A stretch of DNA of 64,000 nt from Branchiostoma lanceolatum (lineage: Eukaryota; Chordata; Leptocardii; Amphioxiformes; Branchiostomatidae): contig NC_089726.1 in assembly GCF_035083965.1 (NCBI RefSeq), positions 23,420,559-23,484,558 of the forward strand, read 5' to 3'. The translations under genes were made by a program, and so were the position numbers. The stretch's first letter is position 1, and every line of letters starts with the position of its first letter. The notes under the pieces are model-generated. The model had not been told where the DNA came from and did no database searches. It saw only the letters and a list, made by a program, of their open reading frames with translations. Shown here piece after piece: positions 22,504 through 34,227 of the stretch.

Positions 22504-23470
22504 ACACACAGACACACACACAGACACACTGATTTTTAGAAATCCCCTCACGTGCAACAAAGGACTTTTCCAGCACACCCCATGTAAAATTGACCAATCC
22601 AAAAACACATCCACTCAAAAAATTGATTTAGCATATTCACCCCAGGTAAAAATTGAATGTCAAAAATGGGTCACCGTTAGGTAAGAATAGACTCTCTAAT
22701 GATCTACTTCTTTGGTTAAGAAATAATGAAAAAGTCGTTCAAAAATCATTCTAATGGGCTGTATGCCAAACATTTGAATGAGGGCCTGAGTACATATGCC
22801 CAAGGCAGCCACATGCAAAATCTCACATCATGTAGGTTTGATATAGTGACATGGGCACTTAGAATATACATTTTTTGGTCTGAAAATAGCCCAAAATAGA
22901 AAAAAATGATTCTGAAGTAATTCATGCTAGAAGTGTAAACAAAATTCTTATTTGAGGAGATTTGTAGGCTGCCTAAGCCAACAATGAAGGGCGCTCTCGT
23001 TGGTTGACTGAATTGGCCAATCAAGCAATCGCATTTTGAAATGTAGTGCTCGTATTGGCTGTCACTTCCAACGTCATATATGGTCGCCACAAGCAATAGT
23101 AACATATGGCCCAAAAATACCAGAATAAATTGTTTTTATGTGATGTGATGAATGCCAAAAGTGTTAATAAATTCTTATGGACATATGCCCAAGTCATCCC
23201 TGTACCCAATTTCAGGTCATTTGGTTGTAATACCATTGCAAAGGAGGTCAAAATATACATTTTTGGTCTAAATACGGCCCAAAACTCAATAAAATAATTC
23301 TAAAGGCCTATATAAAAAAACGAAAGAAAAAAAGCGTCCGTTTTTTTTGCTCGCTCCACCTTTGCGCCAAATTCTAGGTCATTCGGTCCAGGAACAGCCG
23401 AGATTAATCCCTCTGAAGATTTGACAGGAGAGGAAAGAAAGATGATCAGAAACAATATATTTCATTCATA
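21737..23470. repeat. Long interspersed repeat (AGAAAGGCARCATTT family)
   Basis: It starts aactagaaaggcagcatttt, and the same start occurs at 46193 and 53391. It contains runs of short phrases such as 'ccatg-aaaaatggac...tccaaaaacacttccac' and ends '...ggtcattcggtcc...gaagatttgacaggagagga', matched at 47390-47450. A different repeat with 'aacaagagttcggagacctcatatctccatgaag' (22133-22165) and a CA microsatellite is inserted within it. It has no intact coding frame. Confidence 0.55.
22431..22530. repeat. (CA)n microsatellite
   Basis: A pure CA run of about 70 bp followed by (ca)n-ga interruptions. Confidence 0.95.
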
Positions 23471-23620
23471 CCTGTGATATGGGTGAAATATAATCATCGG
23501 GGTGGATAAGACGGGAATATGACCTTGAAGTGACAGATTATGTCTATTCACTGACAGAGTTGCGCCATGTGTTCTTCCTCAACTACTAATAAAGCGACAT
23601 ACGTTTAACGATACAATTGG

Positions 23621-26600
23621 TTAATAATCTGGCACTACAGCGATATCGTTTTCCTCAATGTACTTCACTAATAACCGCCCTCTGTTGATGACATTCTGCA
23701 CCACCTCTAGTATAGTCTTCGTCCCCACGGAAGTCCAGAAAGCCTTGTCGATGTGCAGGGACTGTAACAGGCGGCGGCGGAGTCTGGAAGGGTCCCGCAG
23801 CAGGGCAATCGGGCCTTCAGGAAACCTGCAGACCGGCATGAATATCACAGGTGAATTGTTTGCGCATGTCTAACGACACTGCAGACATTGGGTGTATGTA
23901 ACAGTAGTAACTGTTACTGTAACAGTAACGGAGATTTACAAAGTATATTATTGTTGACGCTGTTAGGGTGTTAAGGTTAACCCTCTAAATTGCACAGAGG
24001 GGAGTTATGTTACGGAAGCAACTTTGCCACGGAAGGGAGTTTGGTCTTCTCCTTCTCTAAAACGAGCTGTCATCTCATACCCAGGTTTGTTTCTGCAGAT
24101 GCGTTCTTGGGCCCAGGATCCCAATTAGCCCTTATGCGGTCTGTTTATGTGTTGCTCGTAATGTCTAGAAAGACTAAATAAATTTTGTTCCACCTGGAAA
24201 CTATCTATTAATAGATTTTGCTCTAATGCGGGGAAATAATGGGAACAAACGCTTAGGACAAGAGCTCATCTTCAAAGGAATAAAGGAATATCCGAATGAA
24301 AATATCAGAGAACTAATAATATAACATCCTTTCCCCGATACTGGGACCAGATGTAAATACTAGTATACTAAGGGCTACCCGTGTTGGAAAGAAAACTGAT
24401 ATGTCAACTATCCGTCCTGTTCTTGTTCGATTGAGGAAATATACTGATAAGCTGAATGTTGTATATCAATCAATCGTATTGAGAAATCAAAGTGTAACCT
24501 AATGTTTCTTATGAGATTCCCGATTTAGAACATGTGTTACTTAACTACTGTAAGTTAATGCTTCATGTTGCTAGAAGTTCTGTTAATGCTGCTGTAATGG
24601 GAGCGTTGGGTATAATCAAGCACGTCTGATTAAGTATTGGCTAAGATTACATAATATGTCTAATGAAAGAATTGTTAAATAAGCATACGACACTGCTGTT
24701 ATACAAGAACACGACTGGAGTACCCATGTACAAGATAAACTGTCCAGACATGGTTTCCATTTGGCTCAACCCTAATGTCAACGCCAACTATTTGGTAAGA
24801 TGTTCAAGGAACGTCTAAAGGACACATTTCTTTCCAACTGGTGACAAAAGATTAGGAGTTTTACCAAACTTGGAACATATTCGAAAATTAAGACAACCTT
24901 CGCTCTGGAGAATTATCTTTTGACAATTCTGAACAAATCCTTTACAAATAGCATAACAAGACTAAGAATCGGTGCGCATTGCTTAGAAAGGATCGTCACA
25001 AACAAATACCAACCGAAAAGAGAGTGTGTCCCACCTGCAAAGAAAGTATTGAAGATGAATACCATTTCCTTATGATATGTCCATCTTACAATGAAGAAAG
25101 GAAAAGATTGATGATTACATAAGAACAAAATAACCCTACCTGGAACAAGAAGAAAAATATTCAATGTAACGTTACTTCTATCATGTCCTGACTCTGTATC
25201 TGTCTACCTAGGCCAATACATATATAATGCTATGCAAAAGAGAAGCCGTGCCATAATGCGAAATATATCATTCCATTATCTTATGTATCGAGTAATGATG
25301 TTAGGTTAGTTATTTAGTACACTAGTATAAATAGTCCGTAGTTGTTGTTACTCCATGTTATTTGCCGCACATTGTACCTGATGCAATTGTGCAATGAACT
25401 TGACTCTGACTGTTGCCCAAGCGTGTCTCTCTGGCAGACTACAACCAGTGAGTCGGAGTCTGTAGTTACTAGTAGACTTCTGTAGTAGACTTTACTTCAT
25501 TTCTCTTTACACCAAGAAAAAAGGCTGTAGTCTGCGAGAGAAGTAGACTACGTGTTGTACTACAGTTAAATAATGGTGGCAATTAAAAATCATTGCCATG
25601 GCGAAGGTGTCTGGGTTGATCTTACTTCATGTAAGGAAAGCACCAGCGTAGCACTCTTAGTTCTACCACAATATTTGGTGAGTTATGGTGTGCACGGAAT
25701 GTGCGCGGACACATGACAGAAATAGCTCAATAGGATGTATACTACACTGTTAGACTCGATTCAGAAATATGAAATATTATGAAAGATAATTTGAGAAATG
25801 TGAAATATGGAATATGAATTATGAAATGTTAGATAGGCATTTAATATGAGCTGTAAATTATGAATTATGAAACACAAAGTATGAAATATGAAACATGAAT
25901 CATGAAACATGATTTGTGAAATTGTGAATTCCATCATACCTCTTCCCTACCTTCTTACAAGAGAAACCCAATGAGTAACCAAGTCGCTTCGTTAAAAAAC
26001 ACTAGACCGGGAGCGTGCTCAGGCCTTTCCATATCTGCTCCTCGAGTTATTTTGCCTTTCAATATCTGCTTAGCTCCTCGGGTTTTGTTGTCCACAGAGG
26101 GTTTTTTTTGGGGGGGGCCTCCGTTGCAGGCTTCTCCCACCGTCGATTTTTCAACTTATCGGGACAGACTCTTTGGTTGAGCGGCCGTATCTGCTTGGAG
26201 ACCGTATCTGCTTGAGGCACACGGCGGTTACAGGATCCCAAGCAGGTATGGGCGCCTCAAGCAGATACGGTCTCCAAGCAGATACGGCCGCTCAGCCAAA
26301 GAGTCTGGCCCGATAAGTTGAAAAAATCGCCGGTGGGAGAAGCCTGCAACGGAGGCTAGGGTAGGTGATGTTCAGCACGTTCTTGTGATGATAGAGTTCC
26401 AAGCAGATATAGAAAGGCCGGAGCGCGCTCCCGGTCTAGTGTCCTTTATCATGTTGCCATTTTTGGATAGGTGAAGTGAGAATCTAGGCCAGCCGTTTAG
26501 ATATTCGGTTTGCTGGGGCTCCCAGGATCGTTTTGGTTGTTATTCTGGCTCTGTAGCTGTGGTGTTTTTGATGACCTACTGTTGTTTTTCCGACACCGCA

Positions 26601-29600
26601 CCCCTCTACGTAAAACGTTCAGTACAGACTGCCCAAGGGGTAACCAAGTTCTTTGTCGTTTCGTTAAAGAAACTTTGCCTTTCTATGAATGCTTTGAGCT
26701 CCTCGAGTCCACAGAGCTGATGTTCAGAACGTTCTTGTGATATTAGACCAAATGGATCGCGTGGGTTTAAAAGCCGTTTCAAAGCTAGAATACATGTCGA
26801 TTCGGTGTCCGGGGAGACCCCTGCGCACTCCCACCCATACGAAATTGGATACCACGTAAGTAGGTCATCTGTCGGGAGGCCTGCGTGCTAGATCTGCTAA
26901 CAGGGTGTTGAGTGCCAGGCGGGCGGGCGATTCCATCTCCCCGTGGCGTCCACAGAGATTGCGCAGACGAATCACAAAAATTCCTCTGCAATTCCGGGAA
27001 TTACTGGCAATCGCACGTATAAATGCATCATTAAGCTCGCCCCTGAAGCTTCGCCAAAAACAAGTGTAAGTTCACCCTTACTCATCTATGCCCTGTAGCA
27101 ACCGCCAGTCTAGGTTTCTCCTGGAGCGAAACGGTCTGCCCGCGTTGTCGATGTAAACGAGACGACTTCGGTCTGACTTCCGAGTCAGCATATGTACGAG
27201 CATCAGCACCTCCGGAGTTTCACACTCAAGGTGCCTGCCATCTAAATGAAAATACATAATTTTGCCTTAAAATAAGGATATTTTCTTTACCCTCAGTTGG
27301 CACAAGGGTTACATGTGTTGCTTGTGTTATCACGTGTACCGGAAATTCCCTGCGTGTGGGTAGTTGTTAGGAGGAATTAGGTCAAGGTCGATTTTGGGCC
27401 CCCTGTATGTGTCACTGGAACTGCAATGTCGTATTTGTAAAAATCTTCTAAGGAGAATAACTGAAGAAAGGATCGACAGATTGTCATGTTATTTGGTACG
27501 CAGGTAGGTTGGACAGAGATGTACACACTTAATTGCAAATCACGCAAATGAGACTGAATTTGCATAAGTAAGGAGGAAAATCGTTTGCATGTGTGTCGCC
27601 GGATGCTTTAAGTCAGCACAACTATAGAACGCGTGGATGGATTGTAATGATATTTGGTATGTGGGTAGGTGTTGGGAGGAGAAAAGGCAAGGTCGATTTG
27701 AGGCCCCCTGGTATGTGTCACTGGAACTGCAATGGCCTATTTGTAAAAATGTTTTAAAGGAGAATAACTGAAGAAAGGAACAACAGATTTTTATGTTATT
27801 TGGTACGCAGGTAGGTTGGACAGAGATGTACACACTGAAGTGCAAATTATGCAAATCCAGTGTGTTTGCGTGTGTGTGCGCGTGTGTGTATGTTTGTGTC
27901 ACCGTGTGTGTATGTTTGTGTCACCGGATACGTAAAATCAGCATAACTGACGAACGTGTGGATGGATTGTAATGATATTTGGTATGTTGGTAGGTGCTGG
28001 GAGAAGAAAGGTCAAGGTCAATTTTGGGCCCCCTGGTATGTGTCACTGGACCTGCAATGGCGTACTTGTAAAAATCTTCCAAGGAGAATAACTGAAGAAA
28101 GGATCGACAGATTTTCATGTTATTTCACAAGCAGGTAGGTTGGACAGAGATGTACAAACTGAACTGCAAATTATGCAAATTGGGACTTAATTTGCATAAG
28201 TAATGAGGAAAATCTATTTGTCCATTGTAGGTATACTATGACAGCTGGCACGGCCACCTGTTGGGTTCGAATCTGGGATAAGAATTCCCCAAGCCACCTA
28301 TGGCACATAAATCACAACAAACAGCAGCAACAACAAATAGCTGGGCAAATAGAAATCGTCACATATAAAAACAAATTTCATGGAGATTTGGGGTCTTAAG
28401 ACTCTTGTTCGTACCTGTAAAACATGCTTCCTCTTCGGTTTCTAACGTCTCGTTGAATCCGCAACAATTTCGATCTAGACGGTCGAAGACCTGTATTAAA
28501 TGTTCGAGTAATTTTGAAAAATGGCACATGGCAGAGTTGATACAAAGGGGAAAATTATATTAAGAAACTAGGTTTAGTACGACCATGTCACGTTTGTCAA
28601 AGACTTACACCGTAAGGCGCGATACGTTATAGTATGATTCTCAGTGCTTCCAACCGACCGTCGTTCTCACCTGCAGTAGGAAATCAAACATGGCAAGCTT
28701 GCTCCACTCAATATGCTTGACGGAGGTACAGAACTGTTCCGGGTCAGGGGTCGTTCTGTCCGCCCAGCACCGGTTCTTTAGGACAGCTGTGTAGTTCAGC
28801 CAGCTCAGCTCGAGGGAGTTCTGGGGTGGGATGGCAGGTGAACAGAACAAGCGTACTGTGAGGTAACATTAGCCTGAGATCCATTCTTGTATCCGCCCCA
28901 ACGGCGGCTGTAAAGTGCGGGAACGGCGGGAAAATGTTTTGCACAAAAGAAATTTGTACCAAAAAATAATAATAGAATATTTGCTTGGAAACTGGAACAC
29001 ACCCCTACAAGCATTCAAAACCCACCCATATGCCAAGGGGAAAGAAAAAAGTCGAAATGCTGTAAAAGCAGACAGGTCAAGCTTCTTTTGGTACTGATGA
29101 TGTGAAACAATTCGCCGTCCGCCGTGTCAAGCTGAAAAAATGTGCTTACTAAATAAAGAAGTGCAAGGAAAGAATCATCGGATACAGCGGAAGTGATAAG
29201 TATGAATGTACATCCAGACCTGATCGTTCTGGAACGTGCCCCCATGCGCGATGTCCGGGTCCCACCAGATGAGGGGATGTGCCTTACTGTCCCGGAAACG
29301 GTAGCCAGGATCGGACAGCCCACGGAATTTTCGGGCGATGGCTGGCAACGTTCGGTTCAGTTCAAGAACACGGTCTAGGTGAAAGGAAAGCACCTCGTAG
29401 ATGTCCATGGCACTTTTTAATAAGCCACACTGAGATTCACACTGCTCCGTGTCAGAGATTAGGCGCGTCTTGTTGCGATTGTCATCGAACACTATGGGGC
29501 TGAGGGCCGCATGCGGATGGGGAAGGACATGCGAAATATTCGCTGTAGCCAGAAATATCAATCTCTCCACGTCCTCTCGGGAGAACCACGGGGGTGCAGT

Positions 29601-29930
29601 CTTGTTAAACCTTAAGTACCTTGTCTTCCTAAACTCCTCCAATGAGACGCCTTTTCTCTTTACCATCGCCGTTGATGCTTTTGTCCAATTGTGGTATGGT
29701 TTTTGAGTAGGTCCGTTTGTCTCAGAAACGTCCCCTTTTTCATGATGTCCCTTCATGTATTTAGCATGAAATTGCATTGTCTCGCTTTCAGAGTAATCAT
29801 TCTCCACTGACGAGTCAAATATACGTAGTATCTGTCTGGACGGTACACCATTGTAGTACGAGTAAAATGTGACTATAATTGTTCCAAGTACAGCTACGGT
29901 TAAGAGAACGTTCACTACCTTCCTTGGCAT
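23621..29930 (-). CDS. GASK1: GASK1/FAM198-type Golgi-associated secretory kinase-like protein
   Basis: Five minus-strand exons join in phase to 433 codons: 29930-29220, 28820-28671, 28490-28415, 27241-27082 and 23825-23621 (stop TAA). All introns are GT-AG; the first donor (CAG|gtctgg) is weak. Residues 1-6 are basic, and residues 7-26 form a signal anchor (VNVLLTVAVLGTIIVTFYSY), giving a type II Golgi topology. The rest aligns with vertebrate GASK1A/B: [126 protein letters not shown]. NxS/T sites are present (NWT, NKT, NIS, NRT). GASK1 proteins are related to FAM20/Four-jointed secretory kinases, but activity cannot be judged here. It is shorter than the human proteins (about 520-575 residues), mainly in the N-terminal stem. 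An acceptor-like site at 29973 (tttcatacag|) suggests a 5' UTR intron. A LINE tail and a fold-back lie in intron 4, and a tandem repeat in intron 3. Confidence 0.92.
24330..25410 (+). pseudogene. Non-LTR retrotransposon tail in GASK1 intron 4
   Basis: Antisense to GASK1. With frameshifts it encodes the end of a LINE reverse transcriptase ORF: 'LMLHVARSSVNAAVMGALG' (24556-24615), then ITRLRIGAHCLERIVTNKYQ (24952-25011). A neighbouring frame gives EKRVCPTCKESIEDEYHF followed by LMICPSYNEERKR (to about 25115), a C-x2-C...H-x4-C cluster. It closes with 'cacattgtacctgatgcaattgtgc', shared with the LINE fragments at 4560-5670. 5'-truncated and inactive. Confidence 0.75.
25765..25925. repeat. AT-rich degenerate tandem repeat
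   Basis: Recurring 'gaaatatgaa', 'gaattatgaaa' and 'gaaacatgaa' words of about 8-12 bp, in GASK1 intron 4. Confidence 0.7.
25990..26450. mobile_element. Large composite fold-back
   Basis: The inner palindrome (about 26115-26358) has near-perfect arms from gcctccgttgcaggcttctc to the inverted gagaagcctgcaacggaggc, ending CGGAGGCTA like the element at 4023. An outer, weaker pair of arms (actagaccgggagcgtgctc at about 26001 and gcgctcccggtctagtgtcc near 26430) encloses it. A related unfilled segment at 26630-26740 reads ccacagagctgatgttcagaacgttcttg, where this copy has ccacagag, insert, then gatgttcagcacgttcttg. Confidence 0.65.
27354..28220. repeat. Three-copy tandem repeat (about 305-325 bp unit)
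   Basis: Copies begin near 27356, 27661 and 27986. Each runs from 'ggtaggtgttgggagga' through 'gggccccctggtatgtgtcactggaactgcaatggc', 'ggagaataactgaagaaagg' and a 'gcaaattatgcaaat...aatttgcataag' block. Single copies of the same unit occur at 31845-32075, 33645-33875 and 61915-62130. It spans much of GASK1 intron 3 and overlaps the start of intron 4's splice region only outside the exon at 27082-27241. Confidence 0.8.
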
Positions 29931-29972
29931 TATAACGTCGTCGTTAGTACGTCCCTAAGCCGTTAGCTTCAC

Positions 29973-31250
29973 CTGTATGAAAGAGACGGAATGGTCCATG
30001 AGTGGAAACTGACATCTACCATTTAATACGGCGTATCAATTATACAACTAGTATTACGCCCAACGAGTAAGCAGATTTTAAGGATCAGCGCACGCGTTGA
30101 TTTTAGCCTTATTTCGAGGAAAAAATCATGACATTTCGTTACCCTCTGTCAACATACCGAAAATGGGATATAGGTCGTGAAAAGTGAAGCAAATTGAAAG
30201 AAAAATGGATGGAAATGTAAGGAAATGGTACTGTGGATGGATTGAAATACAGAAGTGGGCGATAGATAAGTATAACGTGTTTCTTTAAAAATCAATTTAA
30301 AAGAAATGTACTTTGCAATGTGTTTCTGGATACTTGTTTGTCAACTTACATACCTCATGAAATATCAAGAGCGTCTGTAGACTTTTCTTTCACTCTGTAT
30401 CATCGAGTGTGCAAATACGGCTGAATCTACTTTAAATGATAGTCTTCTCTACCGAGGTTATACATATTGCAGGTGTAAAGGTCCTTTCCGTTGGCAGAAT
30501 TCCACGTTTATATTTACATGATTTATGCATGGCAAGGTACACCTTTGACTAACATATCTCATTGTGTATGTATGAAATTCCCATTATTTACCAATAAGGA
30601 ATTAAATATGCCAATCAGGTCCATATTCGCATAATTAATCTCTATGGTAAATGTTCCACATACTGAATTATTGCACAACTTTAGAACAATAACTATTGGA
30701 AGGTGATCAAACAGGTGTCAAAATATCAATCACAGTGTCGCACCTCATGTACTACTATATGAATGAAGTGCGATGCACGACCCCCAAGGTATAAAATGGC
30801 TAATTTTCCCCTCCCTAGCCAGTTCCAAATTTGATGTCAACTTGATAGCATGAAGTAGTGATCGATCCAGTAATGGCAGAGGAGCAGCAGTAGAAAGCAG
30901 AGTTCTAAAGGTTGGTAGAACAGCAGAACAACAGTTTTAGCCAGGGCAAGAAGAACTGGCCACTGCATCGCTAATGATGGCGATGACAATTTGACTCTAG
31001 TGCGGCAGCCTTGAGTGAAGTTAACGTTGCAGAAGTGACACAAGTCTGTTAGCATGTTGAATGTAGTTGGTAATAAGTGATATATAGTAGGTTTGTAGTA
31101 ATACTAAACAAAATAATGGTTTGCAAAAAAAATATTGCTGTTTCCTAGCTTTATCTAGCATCATTTGAGTTTGGATCGGAGTTTGTCCTAGGGCAGATTG
31201 CAATCGCAATCTGCACTGAGTAGAATTGCCAATTGTCCGCTAGGACAGAT
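29973..31250. other. 5' flank of GASK1; degenerate repeat fragment
   Basis: This is the divergent intergenic region between GASK1 and SLMAP. 30510-30740 is a diverged octamer-type repeat (tacatgatttatgcatggcaaggt...) related to 590-760. The remainder has no recognised feature; no convincing TATA box or other promoter element could be picked out. Confidence 0.4.
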
Positions 31251-31260
31251 CCCGATTGCA

Positions 31261-31344
31261 TAGCCTGAGTGTCATCCTGTTTCAGTTCCAGGCTCTACCT
31301 TCACGTGTAGAGCCTGGAACTGAAACAGGATGACACTCAGGCTA
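31261..31344. mobile_element. Perfect fold-back element with perfect 9-bp target duplication
   Basis: An 84-bp palindrome: TAGCCTGAGTGTCATCCTGT with the arm continuing to 31298, an 8-bp loop (cttcacgt), then an exact inverted arm ending ACACTCAGGCTA. The flanks ccgattgca (31252-31260) and ccgattgca (31345-31353) are identical. The whole lies inside a degenerate inverted repeat of 'cctagggcagattgcaatcg' words. Confidence 0.85.
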
Positions 31345-31712
31345 CCGATTGCAGTCTGTTCTAGGACAATTGACAGTTGTACTGAATCGCAATATACTGT
31401 GACATACATGTATATGTGTGTTTATCTACAGGAAACAATACCAAATTTCTGTTATACTGGCATGCTTTTCCGTAAAGACACCACTTAATGACCCCTCGCT
31501 AACTATAGATGGCGCAATCCTAACTGGACAAAGGTCAACTTACGTTGTTTTCAAAGTCCACGTTAGCCGTGACACATAGCGTTTGAGCGCTTCCATCATT
31601 TCAGGGTGTTATCCTTGTCGCTCCTTTGGAGGAACCGGTACCCCTTCCTTGTCGGACTCCAAGCTTGCCTATGTCTAGCGGTTCTTGGCCATGTAGGGCC
31701 CAGGTGTTTAGT

Positions 31713-32395
31713 TATCCCATGAAAAATGGAGGTATAGTTTTGGGTGTGTCTGTCTGTCTGTTTGTTTGTCTGTCTGTTTGTGTTTCCGCATTACTCTAGT
31801 CAGCATAACTCAAGAGCCTCTTGATAGACTACAATGATATTTGGTATGTGGGCGGGTGTTGTAAAGCTGAAATTCAAGGTCGATTTTGGGCCCCCTGGAA
31901 TGTGACCTTGGTACTGCAGCAGAACTTCAATTATTGTATCTTTTGACATGGACGTGGTATGGTCTTGATTTTTTTGGTGGCAGATAGCTAGTAAGCGGGT
32001 AGCTTAGACAGAGATATACACAATGAAGTGCAAATTATGCTAATTGGGACTTAATTTGCATAGCTAATGAGGAAAATCTATATTTGCAGTGTTTTCCATT
32101 ATAAGACTCAAATACATGTACCATATGTAGTTTATGGAAAGTGGAGCATCAACAGATACCAATTATGCAATAAATTCCTAATTTGCATAATCATGCAAAT
32201 AAATTTCCTAATTTGCATAATCAATGCAAAAACACCCAAATTCAACTAATTGTAAAATTATAGGACTGTCAATATTGCAACATGTGTACGTAAGATAAAG
32301 GTGTTTATGATTAAGCATATATTATGTAAATGTGTAAGTGATTTGCATAAATAGAATTGTTCATCGAGATATGAGGTCTCCGAACTCTTGTTAGT
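31713..32395. repeat. Interspersed repeat, TG-start/octamer type
   Basis: It starts 'atgaaaaatggaggtatagt' with a (TGTC)n segment and ends '...gagatatgaggtctccgaactcttgtt'. It contains 'gattttgggccccctggaatgtgacc' and several ATTTGCATAAT blocks. Full-length relatives are at 61781-62316 and, interrupted, at 33516-33905. It is probably a non-autonomous DNA transposon family, with a putative inverted end pair 'atggagatata' / 'tatctccat'. Confidence 0.65.
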
Positions 32396-33190
32396 TTAGT
32401 GTTTAGTCAAGTTCAGGGCTTTACGTGTTCTCATTTCTATAACGTTGCCATGACATTTTTTTAAAGTCATGTTCAGTACTAGTAGGCACCATCACCGAAG
32501 CACCCTCATCGTGGGCAATAAGTGCAAGACTAAAACAGGTTCGATTATTTATCTTCGACGAGTAGAAAGTAGGAGATCTTAAAGATTTTAAACATCCTCG
32601 GGTAAAACTAGGTGAAGGGCCGTAGCAGGCCATGCTTGAGTGATGACGCAATCAGTGGGAACATGGCGACCGTGCACAGTAAACAACAGCCAACTGAACG
32701 GCCCACGCGGACAGAATAGGAAAGCAGATCTACCCGAGAACACGAGAGGTCAAACTTCAAAATGGCTAAAAGATTTAACAATGACTTTGGACTCACCCAA
32801 CAAAGAGATGCCAGGTTTTTCTCTGTTTTGCTGTTGCCAATGACGGACAGGGTCAGCAAATCTTTCCGTTGTAAGAAATTGTTGACTTGAAAGTCGTAAC
32901 TATTTTCCAGTCAGGCGAGTGATCCAACCCCAAAAGAGTTCTGACCAAACAAGCTAGCAATTAATCGGCAGTCCTTTAATAGCGATGTCCCCGATCCTGA
33001 GAGCGACAAAACCATGGAATCCGTTGATCATCGCAGGGACCGCTAACGGTCACGCCGCCTGGAGATTTTCATGTCAGCATTTCCTTTGCTGACGTACTGT
33101 CGATCAGCTGATCGCGGAAGTAAACAACTGTGCCACGTGATCATCCGCCTCCAGCATGAAGTTGGTGAATAATTTGATCGCTATGACTGA
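32396..33190. other. No gene supported
   Basis: Some short ATG-initiated frames follow plausible contexts (for example 32664 and 32761), but none exceeds about 45 codons or has a recognisable motif. No repeat ends were recognised. Confidence 0.4.
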
Positions 33191-33320
33191 TCTACTCCCC
33201 AAGCCGAGGTTGGTTGAGGGAAGATTGTGACCTTCTTCTCTGACAGCTAATTATAAACCTCCTTCCCGGTGTCCCAGCGGTCTTGACCCCCTCGTGATTC
33301 CGCCCCAGCATGCTATTATC

Positions 33321-33506
33321 TACTCTCCAAGCAGAGCTAGGGTTTCGGCTGGTTTTTAACGTGTTTTTAGGCGTTTTTGTCATGCCTTCTACTTTGTCAT
33401 CTTGGGTTTGCGACACAACAAAAACGATGACAAAGTAGAAGGCATGACAAAAACGCCTAAAAACACGTTAAAAACCAGCCGAAACCCTAGCTCTGCTTGG
33501 AGAGTA
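33321..33506. mobile_element. Long perfect fold-back with perfect 9-bp target duplication
   Basis: Arms of about 80 bp (starting TACTCTCCAAGCAGAGCTAG, ending GCTCTGCTTGGAGAGTA) flank a loop of about 24 bp near 33403-33426. gctattatc lies on both sides (33312-33320 and 33507-33515). The unfilled version of the site, with one copy of the 9-mer, is present in inverted orientation at about 36771-36779 (gataatagcatgctggggcg). This confirms a real insertion with a 9-bp duplication. Confidence 0.9.
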
Positions 33507-33515
33507 GCTATTATC

Positions 33516-33905
33516 ATCTCCGTGAACATGGAGATATAATTTTGGGCCTGTCTGTGTGTGTGTTTGTCTGTGTTTCCGGATGTTTGTAGTCACTATAACT
33601 CAAGAACGTCTGGATGGATTGTAATGATATTTGGTATGTGGCCAAATGTGGGTAGTTGTTGGGAAAACAAAGGTCAAGGTCGATGTTGGGCGCCCTGGTA
33701 ACGTTATGTGACATTGGTACTGCAGCAGACCTTCCGAATTTGCTCTGGTCTTCAGGGGTGTTTTTGTCAAAATCTTCCATGGAGAATAACTGAAGAAAGG
33801 AACGATGGATTTCCATGATATTTAGTATGCAGTGCGGATTATGCAAATTGGGACTTAATTTGCATAACTAAGGAGGAAAATCTATATTTACAGTGTTTTC
33901 CATTA
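33516..33905. repeat. Interspersed repeat, truncated copy of the 31713 family
   Basis: It runs from 'ccgtgaacatggagatataattttgggcc', through 'caagaacgtctggatggattgtaatgatatttggtatgtgg' and 'ggagaataactgaagaaagg', to 'tgcaaattgggacttaatttgcataactaagg'. Its left part and flank are duplicated, inverted, within 36701-36862. Confidence 0.65.
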
Positions 33906-34227
33906 GAGGACTCATGCATGTTGTGGCACCTAACACTAGTCTCCGTTGCAGACTCCTTAGGGGTGTTTTCCTTAGGCCACACCAGCTTAACTTCATGGAT
34001 GACGTCCTCTGGAGACCCCAAAATTAATGTGCGCTGGCGAAGAAAGAAAAATCCAGCAAAAGAAAATTCTGCTAAACCACAGCACTATAAAGCTGGTATT
34101 GTGAATTGAACCACAGAACACAGTGTATCCAGCAAACAACAAGTCTTTATTTGAAGGAGGTACATGTAGATTGCCTCGTTCATCTTAGCAGACTCAGCTC
34201 AAGTGATCATATATTAACAAGAACAAG

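Noticed and set aside
28641..28670. Coding continuation past GASK1 exon 2 (RTTVGWKH)
   Set aside because: The conserved protein continues from FDFLLQ to [12 protein letters not shown] in the next exon; the extra codons are intron after CAG|gtgaga.
32608..32859. Minus-strand frame of 83 codons
   Set aside because: Composition and length are compatible with chance, and no homologous motif could be seen.
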